Part shown: in pieces, positions 1-8,355 of the stretch
Position numbering within the stretch: position 1 is the first letter of the stretch
How the letters are laid out: each line of letters starts with the position of its first letter
Assembly: GCA_943330235.2 (NCBI GenBank)
Contig: CALQGY020000032.1
Location: 1 to 33,310, forward strand
Origin: Candidatus Kuenenia stuttgartensis
GTDB lineage: Bacteria; Gemmatimonadota; Gemmatimonadetes; Gemmatimonadales; Gemmatimonadaceae
DNA: 33,310 nt
Reading direction: 5' to 3'
Made by a program: the position numbers and the translations under genes
The notes under the pieces: generated by a model
Seen by the model: only the letters and a program-made list of their open reading frames with translations
Databases searched by the model: none
What the model was told of the DNA's origin: nothing

Positions 1-483
1 CTGGTCATCGTGCTTACGCTCATGGGCGTGACCGCGGCGCTGGTCGCACCCGTCATTCGCCTGCGGACAGCGGTTGAAACGGGCGCCGATGCCGTGCTGA
101 CCACCGCCCGACGCACGGCCATCCGTCGCGGCGAGCCACTGCGTCTCCGCACGACGGCGTCCGGCGCGTGGGCACTCCGCGCGATGGGCCGCGATGACGT
201 GATTGACTCGGGGCACGTCGGGGGCGAGGCGCCGGTGGCCACGGCCGCACGCGGTGATGGCGCGGTGCGCGGCGCCAACATTGCGCCGGAGCTCGCGCAG
301 GCGCTTTCTCAGGATCGTTCGCACGATTTTTCGCAGGATCTTTCGCAGGATCTCGTGATTGATGCGCTGGGTGGGTGCGTGCCCGTCGCGAGCCGCCGCG
401 GCCGCGACGTCGTCGCGCCGCCGTTCGATCCGCTCTCGTGCCGCACGCTCCCCCCCGGCGACCGCCCGGGGGCGGGACGATGA
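1..483 (+). CDS. gspH: Type II secretion minor pseudopilin GspH-like, 5' end missing
   Basis: The reading frame is open from the first base, so the start and prepilin leader lie outside the window. The first visible residues (LVIVLTLMGVTAALVAP) are the hydrophobic N-terminal helix of a type IV pilin-like protein. It is followed by an AR-rich stretch with AIRRGEPLRLR and a Trp, which resembles the GspH/FimT domain. GspH is a minor pseudopilin at the tip of the periplasmic pseudopilus. About residues 100-118 are a low-complexity segment (SQD/SHD/SQD units) encoded by a 12-bp tandem repeat. The stop TGA (481-483) overlaps the ATG of the next gene. GspG is the main alternative, but the position directly before gspI and the arginine-rich helix favour GspH. 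Confidence 0.75.
   Translation: MVIVLTLMGVTAALVAPVIRLRTAVETGADAVLTTARRTAIRRGEPLRLRTTASGAWALRAMGRDDVIDSGHVGGEAPVATAARGDGAVRGANIAPELAQALSQDRSHDFSQDLSQDLVIDALGGCVPVASRRGRDVVAPPFDPLSCRTLPPGDRPGAGR
305..354 (+). repeat. 12-bp in-frame tandem repeat in gspH
   Basis: About four imperfect copies of a unit close to TCGCAGGATCTT. They encode (S/H)(Q/H)D(L/F/R)-type units in the C-terminal part of the pseudopilin. The unit length is a multiple of three, so copy-number change would not shift the frame. Confidence 0.6.
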
Positions 484-848
484 CGCTGCTGGAAGCGGTC
501 ATCGCCTTCGTGCTCCTCTCGGTGGTGGGCATCGCGTGCCTCGACCAATCGCGCGGCGCCGCGCAGCTGCAGGTGGCCAGTGTCGAGTGGGACCGCGCCG
601 TGCTGCGTGGCGAATCGGCCATGGCGTCGGCGGTGGCGGGCGTGACGCCCTCGTGGCCGGAAACGACGCATGACGCGACGCGGGACGCGGCCCGGGACGC
701 GACGGATGACGCGGCCCTGCCCGTCCAGGTGACGCGCCGCGCGTGGGGCCGCGGTGTGGACGCGATTGAGGTGACGGTGCCGCTCCACGACGGGGGGCGC
801 TATGTGCTGTCACGGCTGGTGTCGCAGCGTACGGCGGGGACGCGATGA
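480..848 (+). CDS. gspI: Type II secretion minor pseudopilin GspI-like
   Basis: The protein starts MTLLEAVIAFVLLSVVG, which matches the mature N-terminus of GspI (normally G|MTLLE). GspI is a minor pseudopilin that nucleates the tip complex with GspJ and GspK. The ATG at 480 overlaps the gspH stop (ATGA). With this start, Met is already the +1 residue and Glu is +5, so the prepilin leader and its Gly(-1) are absent. An in-frame GTG at 438 would add a basic leader ending RRPPGGGT, which still puts Thr at -1. The protein is about 122 aa from the ATG. Residues about 63-78 (DATRDAARDATDDA) are an expanded 12-bp repeat. Identity as a pseudopilin is firm from motif and position; the true start is not. 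Confidence 0.78.
   Translation: MTLLEAVIAFVLLSVVGIACLDQSRGAAQLQVASVEWDRAVLRGESAMASAVAGVTPSWPETTHDATRDAARDATDDAALPVQVTRRAWGRGVDAIEVTVPLHDGGRYVLSRLVSQRTAGTR
672..707 (+). repeat. 12-bp in-frame tandem repeat in gspI
   Basis: Three imperfect units of the type GACGCGACGCGG encode D-A-(T/A)-(R/D) units, giving an acidic and basic low-complexity stretch. Confidence 0.55.
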
Positions 849-1498
849 GCGCGCCGGTGCGTGCGGGTGGTGCGAGGGCAGCGGGGCCCAGGGGCTTCAC
901 GCTGCTGGAAGTGATGCTGGCCATCGTGCTCACGTCCATCGCGGTGTTGATCGCGGGGAGCGCGCTCCGGACGGCCTCGGATACGAGCGAACGCGTCCAG
1001 GCGCACCGTGACGCACTGGAGCGCGACGCGCGGGCGCGGGCCATGCTGACCGACATGCTGCGTCACGCGCCGCGCGCGGAACAGGTGGATGAACCGCTCC
1101 TGACGCTCGCGCGCGACCGCAACGGCGACGCGGCATTGACCTTTCTTTCGCAAGGCGTGCGGGCGCCATTCGGCACGGGCAGCTCGTGGCGCGTCACGCT
1201 GTCGTCGACCCAGGGCCACGTGCTGCTGGAGGCCACCCCCATCGGCCTCGCCTCCGGCTCGGCGGCGTTACGCTCAACGCTGACCGACGCGGAGGGGCTG
1301 CAGGTCCAATTTCTGCAACCGGCGAGCGGCACGGACGCGCCGACGTGGCGCGACGATTGGCCACTGACCCGCACGCGTCCGGCGATGATCGCGCTGCGCT
1401 TTGGCCACGACGGTGCCGCGCCGCCACTGGTGGTGGCGCTGGATCCACTGGTGGCCACCGGCGCCACGACCCGCCGCTTGTTGGCGGTGCGTCCATGA
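845..1498 (+). CDS. gspJ: Type II secretion minor pseudopilin GspJ
   Basis: A 217-aa protein with a textbook prepilin start. A 17-residue leader ends PRG, followed by FTLLEVMLAIVLTSIAVLIAG, giving the G|FTLLE processing site with Glu at +5. GspJ is the large minor pseudopilin that forms the pseudopilus tip with GspI and GspK. The leader would be cut and the new N-terminus methylated by a GspO/PilD peptidase; no such gene is in the window. The ATG overlaps the gspI stop by ATGA, and its own TGA overlaps the gspK ATG, which indicates translational coupling. Length and gene order agree with GspJ. Confidence 0.85.
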   Translation: MSAPVRAGGARAAGPRGFTLLEVMLAIVLTSIAVLIAGSALRTASDTSERVQAHRDALERDARARAMLTDMLRHAPRAEQVDEPLLTLARDRNGDAALTFLSQGVRAPFGTGSSWRVTLSSTQGHVLLEATPIGLASGSAALRSTLTDAEGLQVQFLQPASGTDAPTWRDDWPLTRTRPAMIALRFGHDGAAPPLVVALDPLVATGATTRRLLAVRP

Positions 1499-2340
1499 TG
1501 CGCCGTCGCCCGCGTGGGATCGCGCTGGTGATGGTACTCTGGACCGTCGCGTTGCTGGCCACCGTGACGGCCATGGCCAGCACCGCCGCACGCTCCAGCG
1601 CGGCCGTAGCCGCGAACACGCGCGCGCAATCGGTGGCCCGCGCGATGGCGGAAAGCGGCGTCATCGCGGGCACAACGTTGATTGACGATTCCTTGCGCGT
1701 CTTCGCCAACGATCGGACCCGACGTGATGATTTTCTGGCTCGGCTCGAACCGGCGCTCGCGAGCGGTGAGGCGTTCCATCTGCAGGACACGCTGTCGGAC
1801 GGCGTCTTTGCGGTCACGGTCGTGGATGTGAGCGCGCGCCTGGATGTGAACGACGCCGGGGCCGATGGCCTCGCGACGCTGTTTGCGACCGTGGCCCCGC
1901 CGTCGCAGGCGCGCCGGCTGGCCGAACGCCTTGACGGGCTGGTACGCGGCGAGGCCTCGATGGCGGCGCCACAGGATGACCGGCTGCGCGCCCGTGATTC
2001 CCTCGACGCGGCGCTGCTGGGGCGCGAGGCGAGCCCGCGTCGTCGGCGTCCGTTCGAATCGTTGGACGATGTTGAAGACGTGGCGGGCGCGGACGCAGAG
2101 GTGCTCGCGCGCGTCGCGACGCAGTTGACGGTGGATGGCGACGGACGGACGAATCGTCGTGGGGCCTCACGCGCCGTGCTCGCGGCGGCCACCGGATCGC
2201 TGGTGGATGCGCCATCGCGTCTGCTGTTCGTGGCCCGCGGTTGGCAGCGCGGCCATCCCCTCAGTCGACAGATTGAGGCGCTCTACGACGTGACGGACGA
2301 CGGACTGCATCTGGTCCGCTGGCGGGAGCGCGAGCGGTGA
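1495..2340 (+). CDS. gspK: Type II secretion minor pseudopilin GspK
   Basis: A 281-aa protein starting MMRRRPRG, then IALVMVLWTVALLATV. This is a short basic leader ending in Gly, then a hydrophobic helix without Glu at +5, which is the hallmark of GspK (the tip protein does not need Glu5). Downstream, RLDVNDAGADGL (about residue 110-123) resembles the LDLN motif of the GspK alpha-domain, and FESLDDVEDVAG fits the helix-hairpin-helix-like segment of the family. The usual GspK length is about 300-330 aa, so this one is slightly short. The ATG at 1495 is the first of two consecutive ATG codons and overlaps the gspJ stop. Confidence 0.85.
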   Translation: MMRRRPRGIALVMVLWTVALLATVTAMASTAARSSAAVAANTRAQSVARAMAESGVIAGTTLIDDSLRVFANDRTRRDDFLARLEPALASGEAFHLQDTLSDGVFAVTVVDVSARLDVNDAGADGLATLFATVAPPSQARRLAERLDGLVRGEASMAAPQDDRLRARDSLDAALLGREASPRRRRPFESLDDVEDVAGADAEVLARVATQLTVDGDGRTNRRGASRAVLAAATGSLVDAPSRLLFVARGWQRGHPLSRQIEALYDVTDDGLHLVRWRERER

Positions 2341-3659
2341 GCCTCATCGTGAGCGTGGTGCTCGACACCGAGACGGCGTGCGTCACGCGCAGTGACGGCG
2401 ACCGGACGGGCGTGGTGGTGCGCTGGTCGCCGGATGCCCCCGACGCGTTGGCCGAGGCGATCCGGCCGTTGGTGGGTGCGCCGTCTGCGATGGTGCTGGT
2501 GATCGGCATGGGGTTGCTGGAGATCGCGCAGCCCGACCTGCCGCCGCTGTCGTTCGCGGCACGGCGCGCGCTGCTGCTGCGCGACGCCGACCGTTATTTC
2601 CCCGTGGCCGAGCCGGTGGCGGTGGCCTGGTCACATGGGTTCGCGTTGGCGATGCCGGCGCGAACATTGGCAGCGGTGGTGCGCGCCCTGTCGTCCGTGG
2701 GCCCCGTGCGGGCCGTGCTCACGGCGCCGGAGATCGCCATGCCGCTCGTGGTGACGGGGCGCCTGGAGCTTCCGGCCGGCGCGGGTGAGCGAGGCCTGCT
2801 CGATGTCCTGGCCGGAACTCCGCGCGCGATGCGACGGGTCCTGACAGCGCACACGGGGTTGGCCGGATCGGCCGGTGCCGGATCGGCCGGTGCCGGATCG
2901 GCCGGTGCCGGATCGGCCGGTGCCGGATCGGCCGGTGCCGGATCGGCCGGTGCCGGATCGGCCCTCCTCGGTGCGAGCCACACCGAACGCCCCGTCGATC
3001 GCCACACCGATGGCCGCCGTGACCAGGTGGTCGCCCCCGTGCGGGTCGTGACGTCGGCCGAACTCGGCCGCGACGCGCTGCACCGCGTGGACGCGCCGCT
3101 GGACGCGCAGTTGCTCGATGCCGCGCTTCGCCAGTCGATGTCGCGGTCTCGTCAGCGCCGCTGGGTGTGGTCGGGCGTATTCGCGGCGGCCGCGCTGGCC
3201 GCGTTGGTGTGGTCCGCCGGCCACTGGCGTGACCGAAGTTTGGCGGCGCTGCAGTCGGAGATCGTGCAACTGGAACGCCGTGCCGAGCCGGCGCTTGGTG
3301 CGCTGGCGCGCGCGGAACGTGCGCAGGCCGAGCAAGCCGTACTGCGCGACGCGGCCGCACGCGAGCGTTCACCCGATGCGCCGCTCACGGTGCTGGCCCA
3401 ACTGACGCGGGTCCTCCCCCGCGATGCGTTCGTGCAGCGGCTGGAATGGGACGGTGCGCAGTGGCGTGTCGAGGGGACGGCGGATCACGCGCCCGCACTG
3501 GTGCCGATGCTGGATGGCGATGCGCATTTTGCGAGTGTGCGCATCGTGGCGCCCAGCCAACGCTTTCTGGATATGGGGCGTCAACGCGAGACGTTCGCGA
3601 TGAGCTTTCGCATGCGTGCGCCGAGCGACCGCGACGGAGGGGCGCATGGCACCCGCTGA
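2337..3659 (+). CDS. gspL: Type II secretion inner-membrane protein GspL-like
   Basis: A 440-aa protein starting at a GTG that overlaps the gspK stop. Residues 1-175 look like a compact cytoplasmic actin-like/PilM-type domain ([11 protein letters not shown] near the start). Residues about 177-208 are a Ser-Ala-Gly-Ala-Gly repeat. One membrane segment lies near residues 277-294 ([17 protein letters not shown]). It is followed by a coiled-coil-like stretch and a ferredoxin-like C-terminal domain ([18 protein letters not shown]), as in GspL or PilN. GspL couples the GspE ATPase to GspM and the pseudopilus. The cytoplasmic part is shorter than in proteobacterial GspL. A PilM-PilN-like fusion is the alternative description; genomic position favours GspL. 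Confidence 0.75.
   Translation: MSLIVSVVLDTETACVTRSDGDRTGVVVRWSPDAPDALAEAIRPLVGAPSAMVLVIGMGLLEIAQPDLPPLSFAARRALLLRDADRYFPVAEPVAVAWSHGFALAMPARTLAAVVRALSSVGPVRAVLTAPEIAMPLVVTGRLELPAGAGERGLLDVLAGTPRAMRRVLTAHTGLAGSAGAGSAGAGSAGAGSAGAGSAGAGSAGAGSALLGASHTERPVDRHTDGRRDQVVAPVRVVTSAELGRDALHRVDAPLDAQLLDAALRQSMSRSRQRRWVWSGVFAAAALAALVWSAGHWRDRSLAALQSEIVQLERRAEPALGALARAERAQAEQAVLRDAAARERSPDAPLTVLAQLTRVLPRDAFVQRLEWDGAQWRVEGTADHAPALVPMLDGDAHFASVRIVAPSQRFLDMGRQRETFAMSFRMRAPSDRDGGAHGTR
2866..2962 (+). repeat. 15-bp tandem repeat encoding (SAGAG)n in gspL
   Basis: Six perfect copies of GATCGGCCGGTGCCG (2866-2955) and a 7-bp partial copy. The identical copies imply recent expansion. The unit is in-frame and encodes a flexible Ser/Gly/Ala linker on the cytoplasmic side, between the actin-like domain and the membrane helix. 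Confidence 0.95.
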
Positions 3660-4278
3660 CGGCCTGCGCGGATCCGCGGCGCGCGCGCGCGAGCGCCGCG
3701 TGATGATGGGGGGGGCGACGATTGCCGGCGTCGCGCTCGTGCTGGCGTACGCGGTGGTGCCGGCAGGCCGCGCGTGGACGGCGCGCGAGCAGCGCATTGA
3801 CGCGGCCTCCACACGGGTCGCTTATCTGCAGACGCTGGTGCAGCGCGCCGACGCGCTTGATGCCGTGGCCGCGGACGCGGAGCGCGCGCTGGCCGGCGCG
3901 CCGCGACGCGTGCTGCACGCGCGGTCCTCGACGCTGGCGGCGAGCGCTCTGCAATCGTTGCTGCAGGACGCGGCGGACGCGAGCCGCGTGGTGGTCACGC
4001 GACTTGAGGTGTCGCCGGAGGACGCGGTGCGCGATGATAGCGCGGCGGTGAACCAGCAGACCAGCGTTGTCATCGCCACCCAGTCGGCCTCGCTGCCGGC
4101 CACCCTGGCCGCGTACGGCGACATCGCCGGCGTGACCAATCTGCTGGCGCTGGTGGGCACGGGGCCGCGTGCGCTCTTCGTGGACCGGGTATCGCTGCAG
4201 CGGAACGCCGCGCTGTTGGGCGCTCCGGATGTGGTGCAGATCGTGCTCACCCTGCGCGCCCCGGTGCTCCCCCCATGA
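3646..4278 (+). CDS. gspM: Type II secretion inner-membrane protein GspM-like
   Basis: A 210-aa protein. The ATG at 3646 is chosen because a strong Shine-Dalgarno (CGGAGGGG) sits a few bases upstream; this gives a 14-bp overlap with gspL, the only long overlap in the operon. The protein has a basic N-terminus, one membrane helix (about residues 20-40, GATIAGVALVLAYAVV), a long helical/coiled-coil segment (about 45-100) and a ferredoxin-like C-terminal part. That layout is typical of GspM/PilO proteins. GspM partners GspL in the inner-membrane platform. Sequence conservation in this family is low, so the call rests on topology and gene order. Confidence 0.72.
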   Translation: MAPADGLRGSAARARERRVMMGGATIAGVALVLAYAVVPAGRAWTAREQRIDAASTRVAYLQTLVQRADALDAVAADAERALAGAPRRVLHARSSTLAASALQSLLQDAADASRVVVTRLEVSPEDAVRDDSAAVNQQTSVVIATQSASLPATLAAYGDIAGVTNLLALVGTGPRALFVDRVSLQRNAALLGAPDVVQIVLTLRAPVLPP

Positions 4279-5009
4279 GTCGCCCGACCTCACACACCGC
4301 AGGCGCAGCGACGCGACGCGCACCGTCGCCGCGCCTGCTCGACCTGTTCGGTGCCGCGTGCCTGCTCGCGGCCGCGGCCTTCGCGCTGTGGCCGGTGACG
4401 CCACCGTCGTCCGACGCGCGCGCCGCCGCATCGGCGACGGCAGCGACCGCGGCATCGATGCGTCCGTCCCCCGCCGACTCGGCCACGTCGCCGTCCGCAT
4501 CGCCGTCCGCATCGCCGTCCGCATCGCCGTCCGCCACGATGGCCGTCACCGACTCGCTGCTGGCCACGATCGTGCGCGGTGACGTGTTCAGTGCCACGCG
4601 TCAGGCACCGCGATCTCGCTTCGTGGTCCCGGGGCAACCGGACCCGTCGGACGCGGCCGCTATGGCGGGCACCGCTATGGCGGGCACCGCTATGGCGGGC
4701 ACCGCTATGGCGGGCACCGCTAAGGCGGGCACCGCCACGTCGTCCGGCGATGCCGCCGTGGCGGACACCAGCGGCGACGCGATGCCGCGCGTGTTCGGCA
4801 TCATCACCATGAGCGGTGAACGGCGCGCCTTGTTGCAACTCGCGCCCAGTGATGCGGTGCCGCGCCTCTATCGCGCCGGCGATGCACACGCGGGCTACCG
4901 TGTGGTCCGCGTTGAGGCGGATCGTGTCATCCTCAGCAGCTCGACGGGATCCCGCACGCTGCGACTCTCGTCGCGTGCGACCCCGGACTCTCTCGAGAAC
5001 CTCCCGTGA
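4275..5009 (+). CDS. gspC: Type II secretion protein GspC-like
   Basis: A 244-aa protein with an N-terminal membrane helix (about residues 20-41, LLDLFGAACLLAAAAFALW) and a long low-complexity periplasmic linker carrying two in-frame repeats. The C-terminal domain (about residues 165-235) contains FGIITMSGERRALLQL, YRAGD and GYRVVRVEADRVIL. This pattern matches the GspC homology region that contacts the N0 domain of the secretin. GspC links the inner-membrane platform to GspD. There is no C-terminal PDZ or coiled-coil domain, so it is a short form; PilP is the related alternative. The start overlaps the gspM stop (ATGA) and the stop overlaps the gspD GTG. Confidence 0.7.
   Translation: MSRPTSHTAGAATRRAPSPRLLDLFGAACLLAAAAFALWPVTPPSSDARAAASATAATAASMRPSPADSATSPSASPSASPSASPSATMAVTDSLLATIVRGDVFSATRQAPRSRFVVPGQPDPSDAAAMAGTAMAGTAMAGTAMAGTAKAGTATSSGDAAVADTSGDAMPRVFGIITMSGERRALLQLAPSDAVPRLYRAGDAHAGYRVVRVEADRVILSSSTGSRTLRLSSRATPDSLENLP
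4490..4535 (+). repeat. 12-bp tandem repeat in gspC (Ser-Pro-Ser-Ala)
   Basis: Three perfect copies of CCGTCCGCATCG plus a partial fourth encode SPSA units in the periplasmic linker just after the membrane helix. Confidence 0.9.
4656..4730 (+). repeat. 15-bp tandem repeat in gspC (TAMAG units)
   Basis: Five copies of (A/G)CCGCTATGGCGGGC encode TAMAG TAMAG TAMAG TAMAG-type units; the last copy has AAG in place of ATG (TAKAG). The array is in-frame, in the periplasmic linker before the secretin-binding domain. Confidence 0.95.
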
Positions 5010-6820
5010 TCTTCATGACCCCTCGATGGCGTGCCTCGACGGGCACCGCGTTGCTGCTGTCGGCCACGCTGGCCGTCGTGACCGCACGTGCGGCGCACGC
5101 GCAGCGGCCGACACCACCGGTAGCCCCCCCGCCGTCGGCAACGTTGGACTTTGCGAACGCGAAATTGGCGGATGTCATTCGCACCCTCGCGACCATGTTG
5201 GGGCGCACGGTGGTGACCAGTGACATCCCCGATGTGCGCGTGACCTTCTCCACCGCGGCCCCTGTGCGGCCCGGCGAGTTGGAAGGGATCTTGGAGTCGC
5301 TGCTCGAAACGCACGATTTGATGCTCGTGTCGAAGGGCGCCGTCTCGCAGGTGATGCCGAACGACAAAGCCCCGGCGACCGGGACGCTGCGCACGGGATT
5401 CGCGTTTCCCGATCCGCCGCCACTGGGGTTGGTGACGCAACTCGTGCCACTGACGGCCATTCGCGCCGATGAAGGGGCGGACGCCTTGCGCGCCATTTTG
5501 TCGAAGGGCGCGCGCGTGGAGCCGGTGGCGCGCTCGAATGCGTTGCTCATCACCGATCGCGGCGTGAATGTGGCGCGCTATCTCGATCTGCTGCATCAAC
5601 TCGACGCGGCGCCGGCGGGCGAGTCGGGACTCCGCACCTATGTCGTGAATTTGAAGTACGCGGCGGCCGACGATCTCGCGGGAGCGCTGGGGCAGCTCTT
5701 TGGTATTGCCGTGGGATCGAGCACGAGCGCGTCGTTGTCGGACCGCTCGTTGTCGCGCGCGCTGGACACGTTTCGTGCCCGCGATGCCGAGACGGCGCGG
5801 CAGCGGTCGACCGGTTCGGGCGGCATGACGGCCCCCGTGCCGACGGCGTCCTCGCCGCGTGACTCGGCGGCAGGCCTGCTGGTGGGACGCACCACCATCG
5901 TGGCCAACGCGCCCACAAACGCGCTCGTGATCCGCACCGCGCCGCCGAACTTTCCGCTGCTGCGCGAGACCATCGATGCGCTGGACACGCGGCCGGCGCA
6001 GGTGATGTTCGAAGTCACCATCGCCGAAGTCGCGTTGGGGCGCGGGTCGGAGTTCGGCATGAACTGGGCCGCGATCAACCGCGGCGGTGACGTGGCGGGC
6101 CAGTTCGGCAATCCCGAAATCCCCGACACCGGCTCCACGTCGGCGCTGCTGCGACTCGTGCGCCTGGATGGCACGGGCGTCCGCGCGATGTTGCGCACGA
6201 TCGCGTCCACGACCGACGTGCGCGTACTCTCCACCCCCGAGATCGTGGCCGCGAACAATCGCGAGGCGACGATTCTCGTCGGCAGTAAAGTGCCGTTCGT
6301 CTCCTCGACGCGTTTGGGCAACGACGTATCGATTGATCGTGCGGTGCAGTATCAGGATGTGGGCACCAAGCTGTCGATCATTCCGACCATCAACGACGAT
6401 GGCTACGTCTCGGTGCAGCTGCTGCAGGAAGTGAGCTCGCTCACGCAGCAGACCGTAGCGGCCGCGTTGAGCGCGCCGGTGATCTCCACGCGCGAAGCCA
6501 GCACCCGCGCGGTGCTGCGCGATGGGCAGACGGTGGTCATCGCGGGGTTGATCGGTGATTCGCGGCAAACGAGTTCACAGGGCATTCCCCTGCTGATGGA
6601 CATTCCGTGGCTGGGGGCGCTGTTCAAGCGGCAGTCCGTGACGCGCGAGCGCACGGAGCTGGCCATTTTCGTGACGCCGCACATCGTGCGCTCCGACGCG
6701 GATGCCGACGCCATCCGGGATCGCGTCAAGAACGGCATGGAGAATCGGGCGCCCGGGGTGCTGAACGGCACGCCACTGACCCGCAAGCCGCCGGCCGACG
6801 GGCCGTCCGCACGCCGGTGA
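5006..6820 (+). CDS. gspD: Type II secretion outer-membrane secretin GspD
   Basis: A 604-aa secretin, the outer-membrane channel of the system. A signal peptide ends AAHA|Q near residue 33. An N0 domain follows (TLDFANAKLADVIRTLATML), then N1 (about 125-205) and N2 (about 210-320, with a disordered insert around 235-295). There appears to be room for only two ring domains after N0, fewer than in many GspD proteins. The C-terminal secretin domain has VMFEVTIAEVALGRG, VLSTPEIVAANN, VGSKVPFV and the signature IPLLMDIPWLGALF followed by ELAIFVTPHIV. The GTG at 5006 overlaps the gspC stop; an ATG at 5015 is the other start and also keeps the signal peptide. No pilotin-binding tail is obvious. Confidence 0.92.
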   Translation: MIFMTPRWRASTGTALLLSATLAVVTARAAHAQRPTPPVAPPPSATLDFANAKLADVIRTLATMLGRTVVTSDIPDVRVTFSTAAPVRPGELEGILESLLETHDLMLVSKGAVSQVMPNDKAPATGTLRTGFAFPDPPPLGLVTQLVPLTAIRADEGADALRAILSKGARVEPVARSNALLITDRGVNVARYLDLLHQLDAAPAGESGLRTYVVNLKYAAADDLAGALGQLFGIAVGSSTSASLSDRSLSRALDTFRARDAETARQRSTGSGGMTAPVPTASSPRDSAAGLLVGRTTIVANAPTNALVIRTAPPNFPLLRETIDALDTRPAQVMFEVTIAEVALGRGSEFGMNWAAINRGGDVAGQFGNPEIPDTGSTSALLRLVRLDGTGVRAMLRTIASTTDVRVLSTPEIVAANNREATILVGSKVPFVSSTRLGNDVSIDRAVQYQDVGTKLSIIPTINDDGYVSVQLLQEVSSLTQQTVAAALSAPVISTREASTRAVLRDGQTVVIAGLIGDSRQTSSQGIPLLMDIPWLGALFKRQSVTRERTELAIFVTPHIVRSDADADAIRDRVKNGMENRAPGVLNGTPLTRKPPADGPSARR

Positions 6821-8355
6821 CGTCACCCGAGCAGAGCGCGCGTGCGCTGCGCGACGCCGCCACGGGCGCGCTGGCGCTGCGCTTTCCGGCGCGCTGGCTC
6901 GAGGAGCACGCGGTGTTACCACTGGCCCGCGAGGGCGACGTGGTGACCGTTGCCGCGGAGGGCGCGCTCCCGTCACTGGTGGACGACGCCTTGGGGCGCA
7001 CGCTGCAGGCCCGCATGGTTATGGTGCCCTTCTCGGCGGCAGACATCCGCGCCGCGCTGGTGGCCAGCCCGCGGGCGTCCGCAACGCCCGCGTCGGTTGG
7101 CGCATCGCCTACATCCGGTCCCGACGCGCTGCATGGCGACCGGACCGAATCGCTGGACGACCTGCGGGCGCTGGCCAGCCGCGAGCCCGTGGTGCAAGTC
7201 GTGAATGCGCTGCTGACGGAGGCCGTCCGCAGTGGCGCCAGCGATCTGCACGTGGAGTCCACCCCAGGCGGCCTGCGCGTGCGCATGCGGCGCGATGGCG
7301 TGCTGCACGACGTACAGCAGTTGGGGATGCCCTTTCAAGCCGGCGTGATGTCGCGTCTGAAGGTGATGGCGGGGTTGGATATTGCCGAGCGTCGCGTGCC
7401 GCAGGACGGACGGGCGCGCGTGTCCATTGATGCGCGCGACATTGACGTGCGGGTGGCCACATTGCCGGCACTGCACGGCGAGAGCCTTGTGCTGCGCCTG
7501 CTGGATAGCGGCGCATCGGGCGCGCGTTCGATGACCGATCTGGGCATCGCACCGGATACGCAGCACGCGTGGTCGCAGCTGGTTGCGCGCACCGCTGGAC
7601 TCCTCTTGGTGACGGGTCCCACGGGCTCGGGCAAGACAACGACGCTGTACGCGTCGCTGGCCGCGCGGAGCACGCCGGGGGTGAAGGTGGTGACCGTTGA
7701 GGATCCGGTGGAGTACCGGCTGGACGGCGTGGTGCAGCTGCCCGTGAATGTGAAAGCGGGGTTCGGATTCGCGAATGCGCTGCGCGCGATTTTGCGCAAC
7801 GATCCGGATGTCATTCTGGTGGGCGAGATGCGCGATGCGGAGACCGCAGACATCGCGGTGCAGGCGGCGCTGACGGGGCACCTCGTGCTCAGCACCTTGC
7901 ACACCACCGATGCCACCGGCGCGCTGGCCCGCATGACGGAGATGGGCGTTCCGCCGTACCTACTGGCCGCGACGCTGCAGGGGGTGCTCGCGCAGCGCCT
8001 GATCCGGCTCTCCTGCCCGCAGTGCGCGACGTGGCGCCCGCTCACGCCCGAAGAACAGGCCTTAGCGCACGACGAGGGCGCCGCCCCGCTGGCCACGCAG
8101 GTGCGCGAGGGGCGAGGCTGCGACTCGTGCGCGCAGACGGGATACCGGGGCCGTGGCGCGCTCACCGAGCTGCTGGTCCTCGACGATGCGCTCCGCGCGG
8201 CCTTCTCGGCGGGTGCCTCGCTGGACGCGCTACGGGCGCGGGTGCGGGCCGACGGGGTGCCTTCGTTGCTGCAGGATGGGTGGCGCGCCGTGCGCGAGGG
8301 GCGCACCACCATCGCCGAAGTGCTGCGCGTGGTCAGCGAGGATGACGGCAGATGA
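6817..8355 (+). CDS. gspE: Type II secretion ATPase GspE
   Basis: A 512-aa cytoplasmic hexameric ATPase of the GspE/PilB family that powers pseudopilus assembly. Seen motifs are Walker A GPTGSGKTT (residues 267-275), the Asp/His-box region (VVTVEDPVEY), Walker B-like DPDVILVGEMRD (329-340), and the His box TGHLVLSTLHT. A zinc site is formed by C400-x2-C403 and C435-x2-C438. The N-terminal N1E/MshEN-like domain is short. The GTG start overlaps the gspD stop (GTGA); the frame is open further upstream inside gspD, but that extension is not protein-like. The stop overlaps the gspF ATG. Confidence 0.93.
   Translation: MTSPEQSARALRDAATGALALRFPARWLEEHAVLPLAREGDVVTVAAEGALPSLVDDALGRTLQARMVMVPFSAADIRAALVASPRASATPASVGASPTSGPDALHGDRTESLDDLRALASREPVVQVVNALLTEAVRSGASDLHVESTPGGLRVRMRRDGVLHDVQQLGMPFQAGVMSRLKVMAGLDIAERRVPQDGRARVSIDARDIDVRVATLPALHGESLVLRLLDSGASGARSMTDLGIAPDTQHAWSQLVARTAGLLLVTGPTGSGKTTTLYASLAARSTPGVKVVTVEDPVEYRLDGVVQLPVNVKAGFGFANALRAILRNDPDVILVGEMRDAETADIAVQAALTGHLVLSTLHTTDATGALARMTEMGVPPYLLAATLQGVLAQRLIRLSCPQCATWRPLTPEEQALAHDEGAAPLATQVREGRGCDSCAQTGYRGRGALTELLVLDDALRAAFSAGASLDALRARVRADGVPSLLQDGWRAVREGRTTIAEVLRVVSEDDGR

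Noticed and set aside
2866-2962. Regular short repeats that might be a CRISPR array
   Set aside because: Units are contiguous 15-mers with no spacers and code in-frame for a Ser/Gly/Ala linker.
4656-4730. Repeat array as a phase-variation switch of gspC
   Set aside because: The 15-bp unit cannot shift the frame, so on/off switching is not expected; only linker length would change.
4895-6568. Long open frame (557 codons) on the minus strand across gspD
   Set aside because: High-GC shadow: Arg/His/Gly-rich composition, no domain motif, and fully overlaps a convincing secretin gene.
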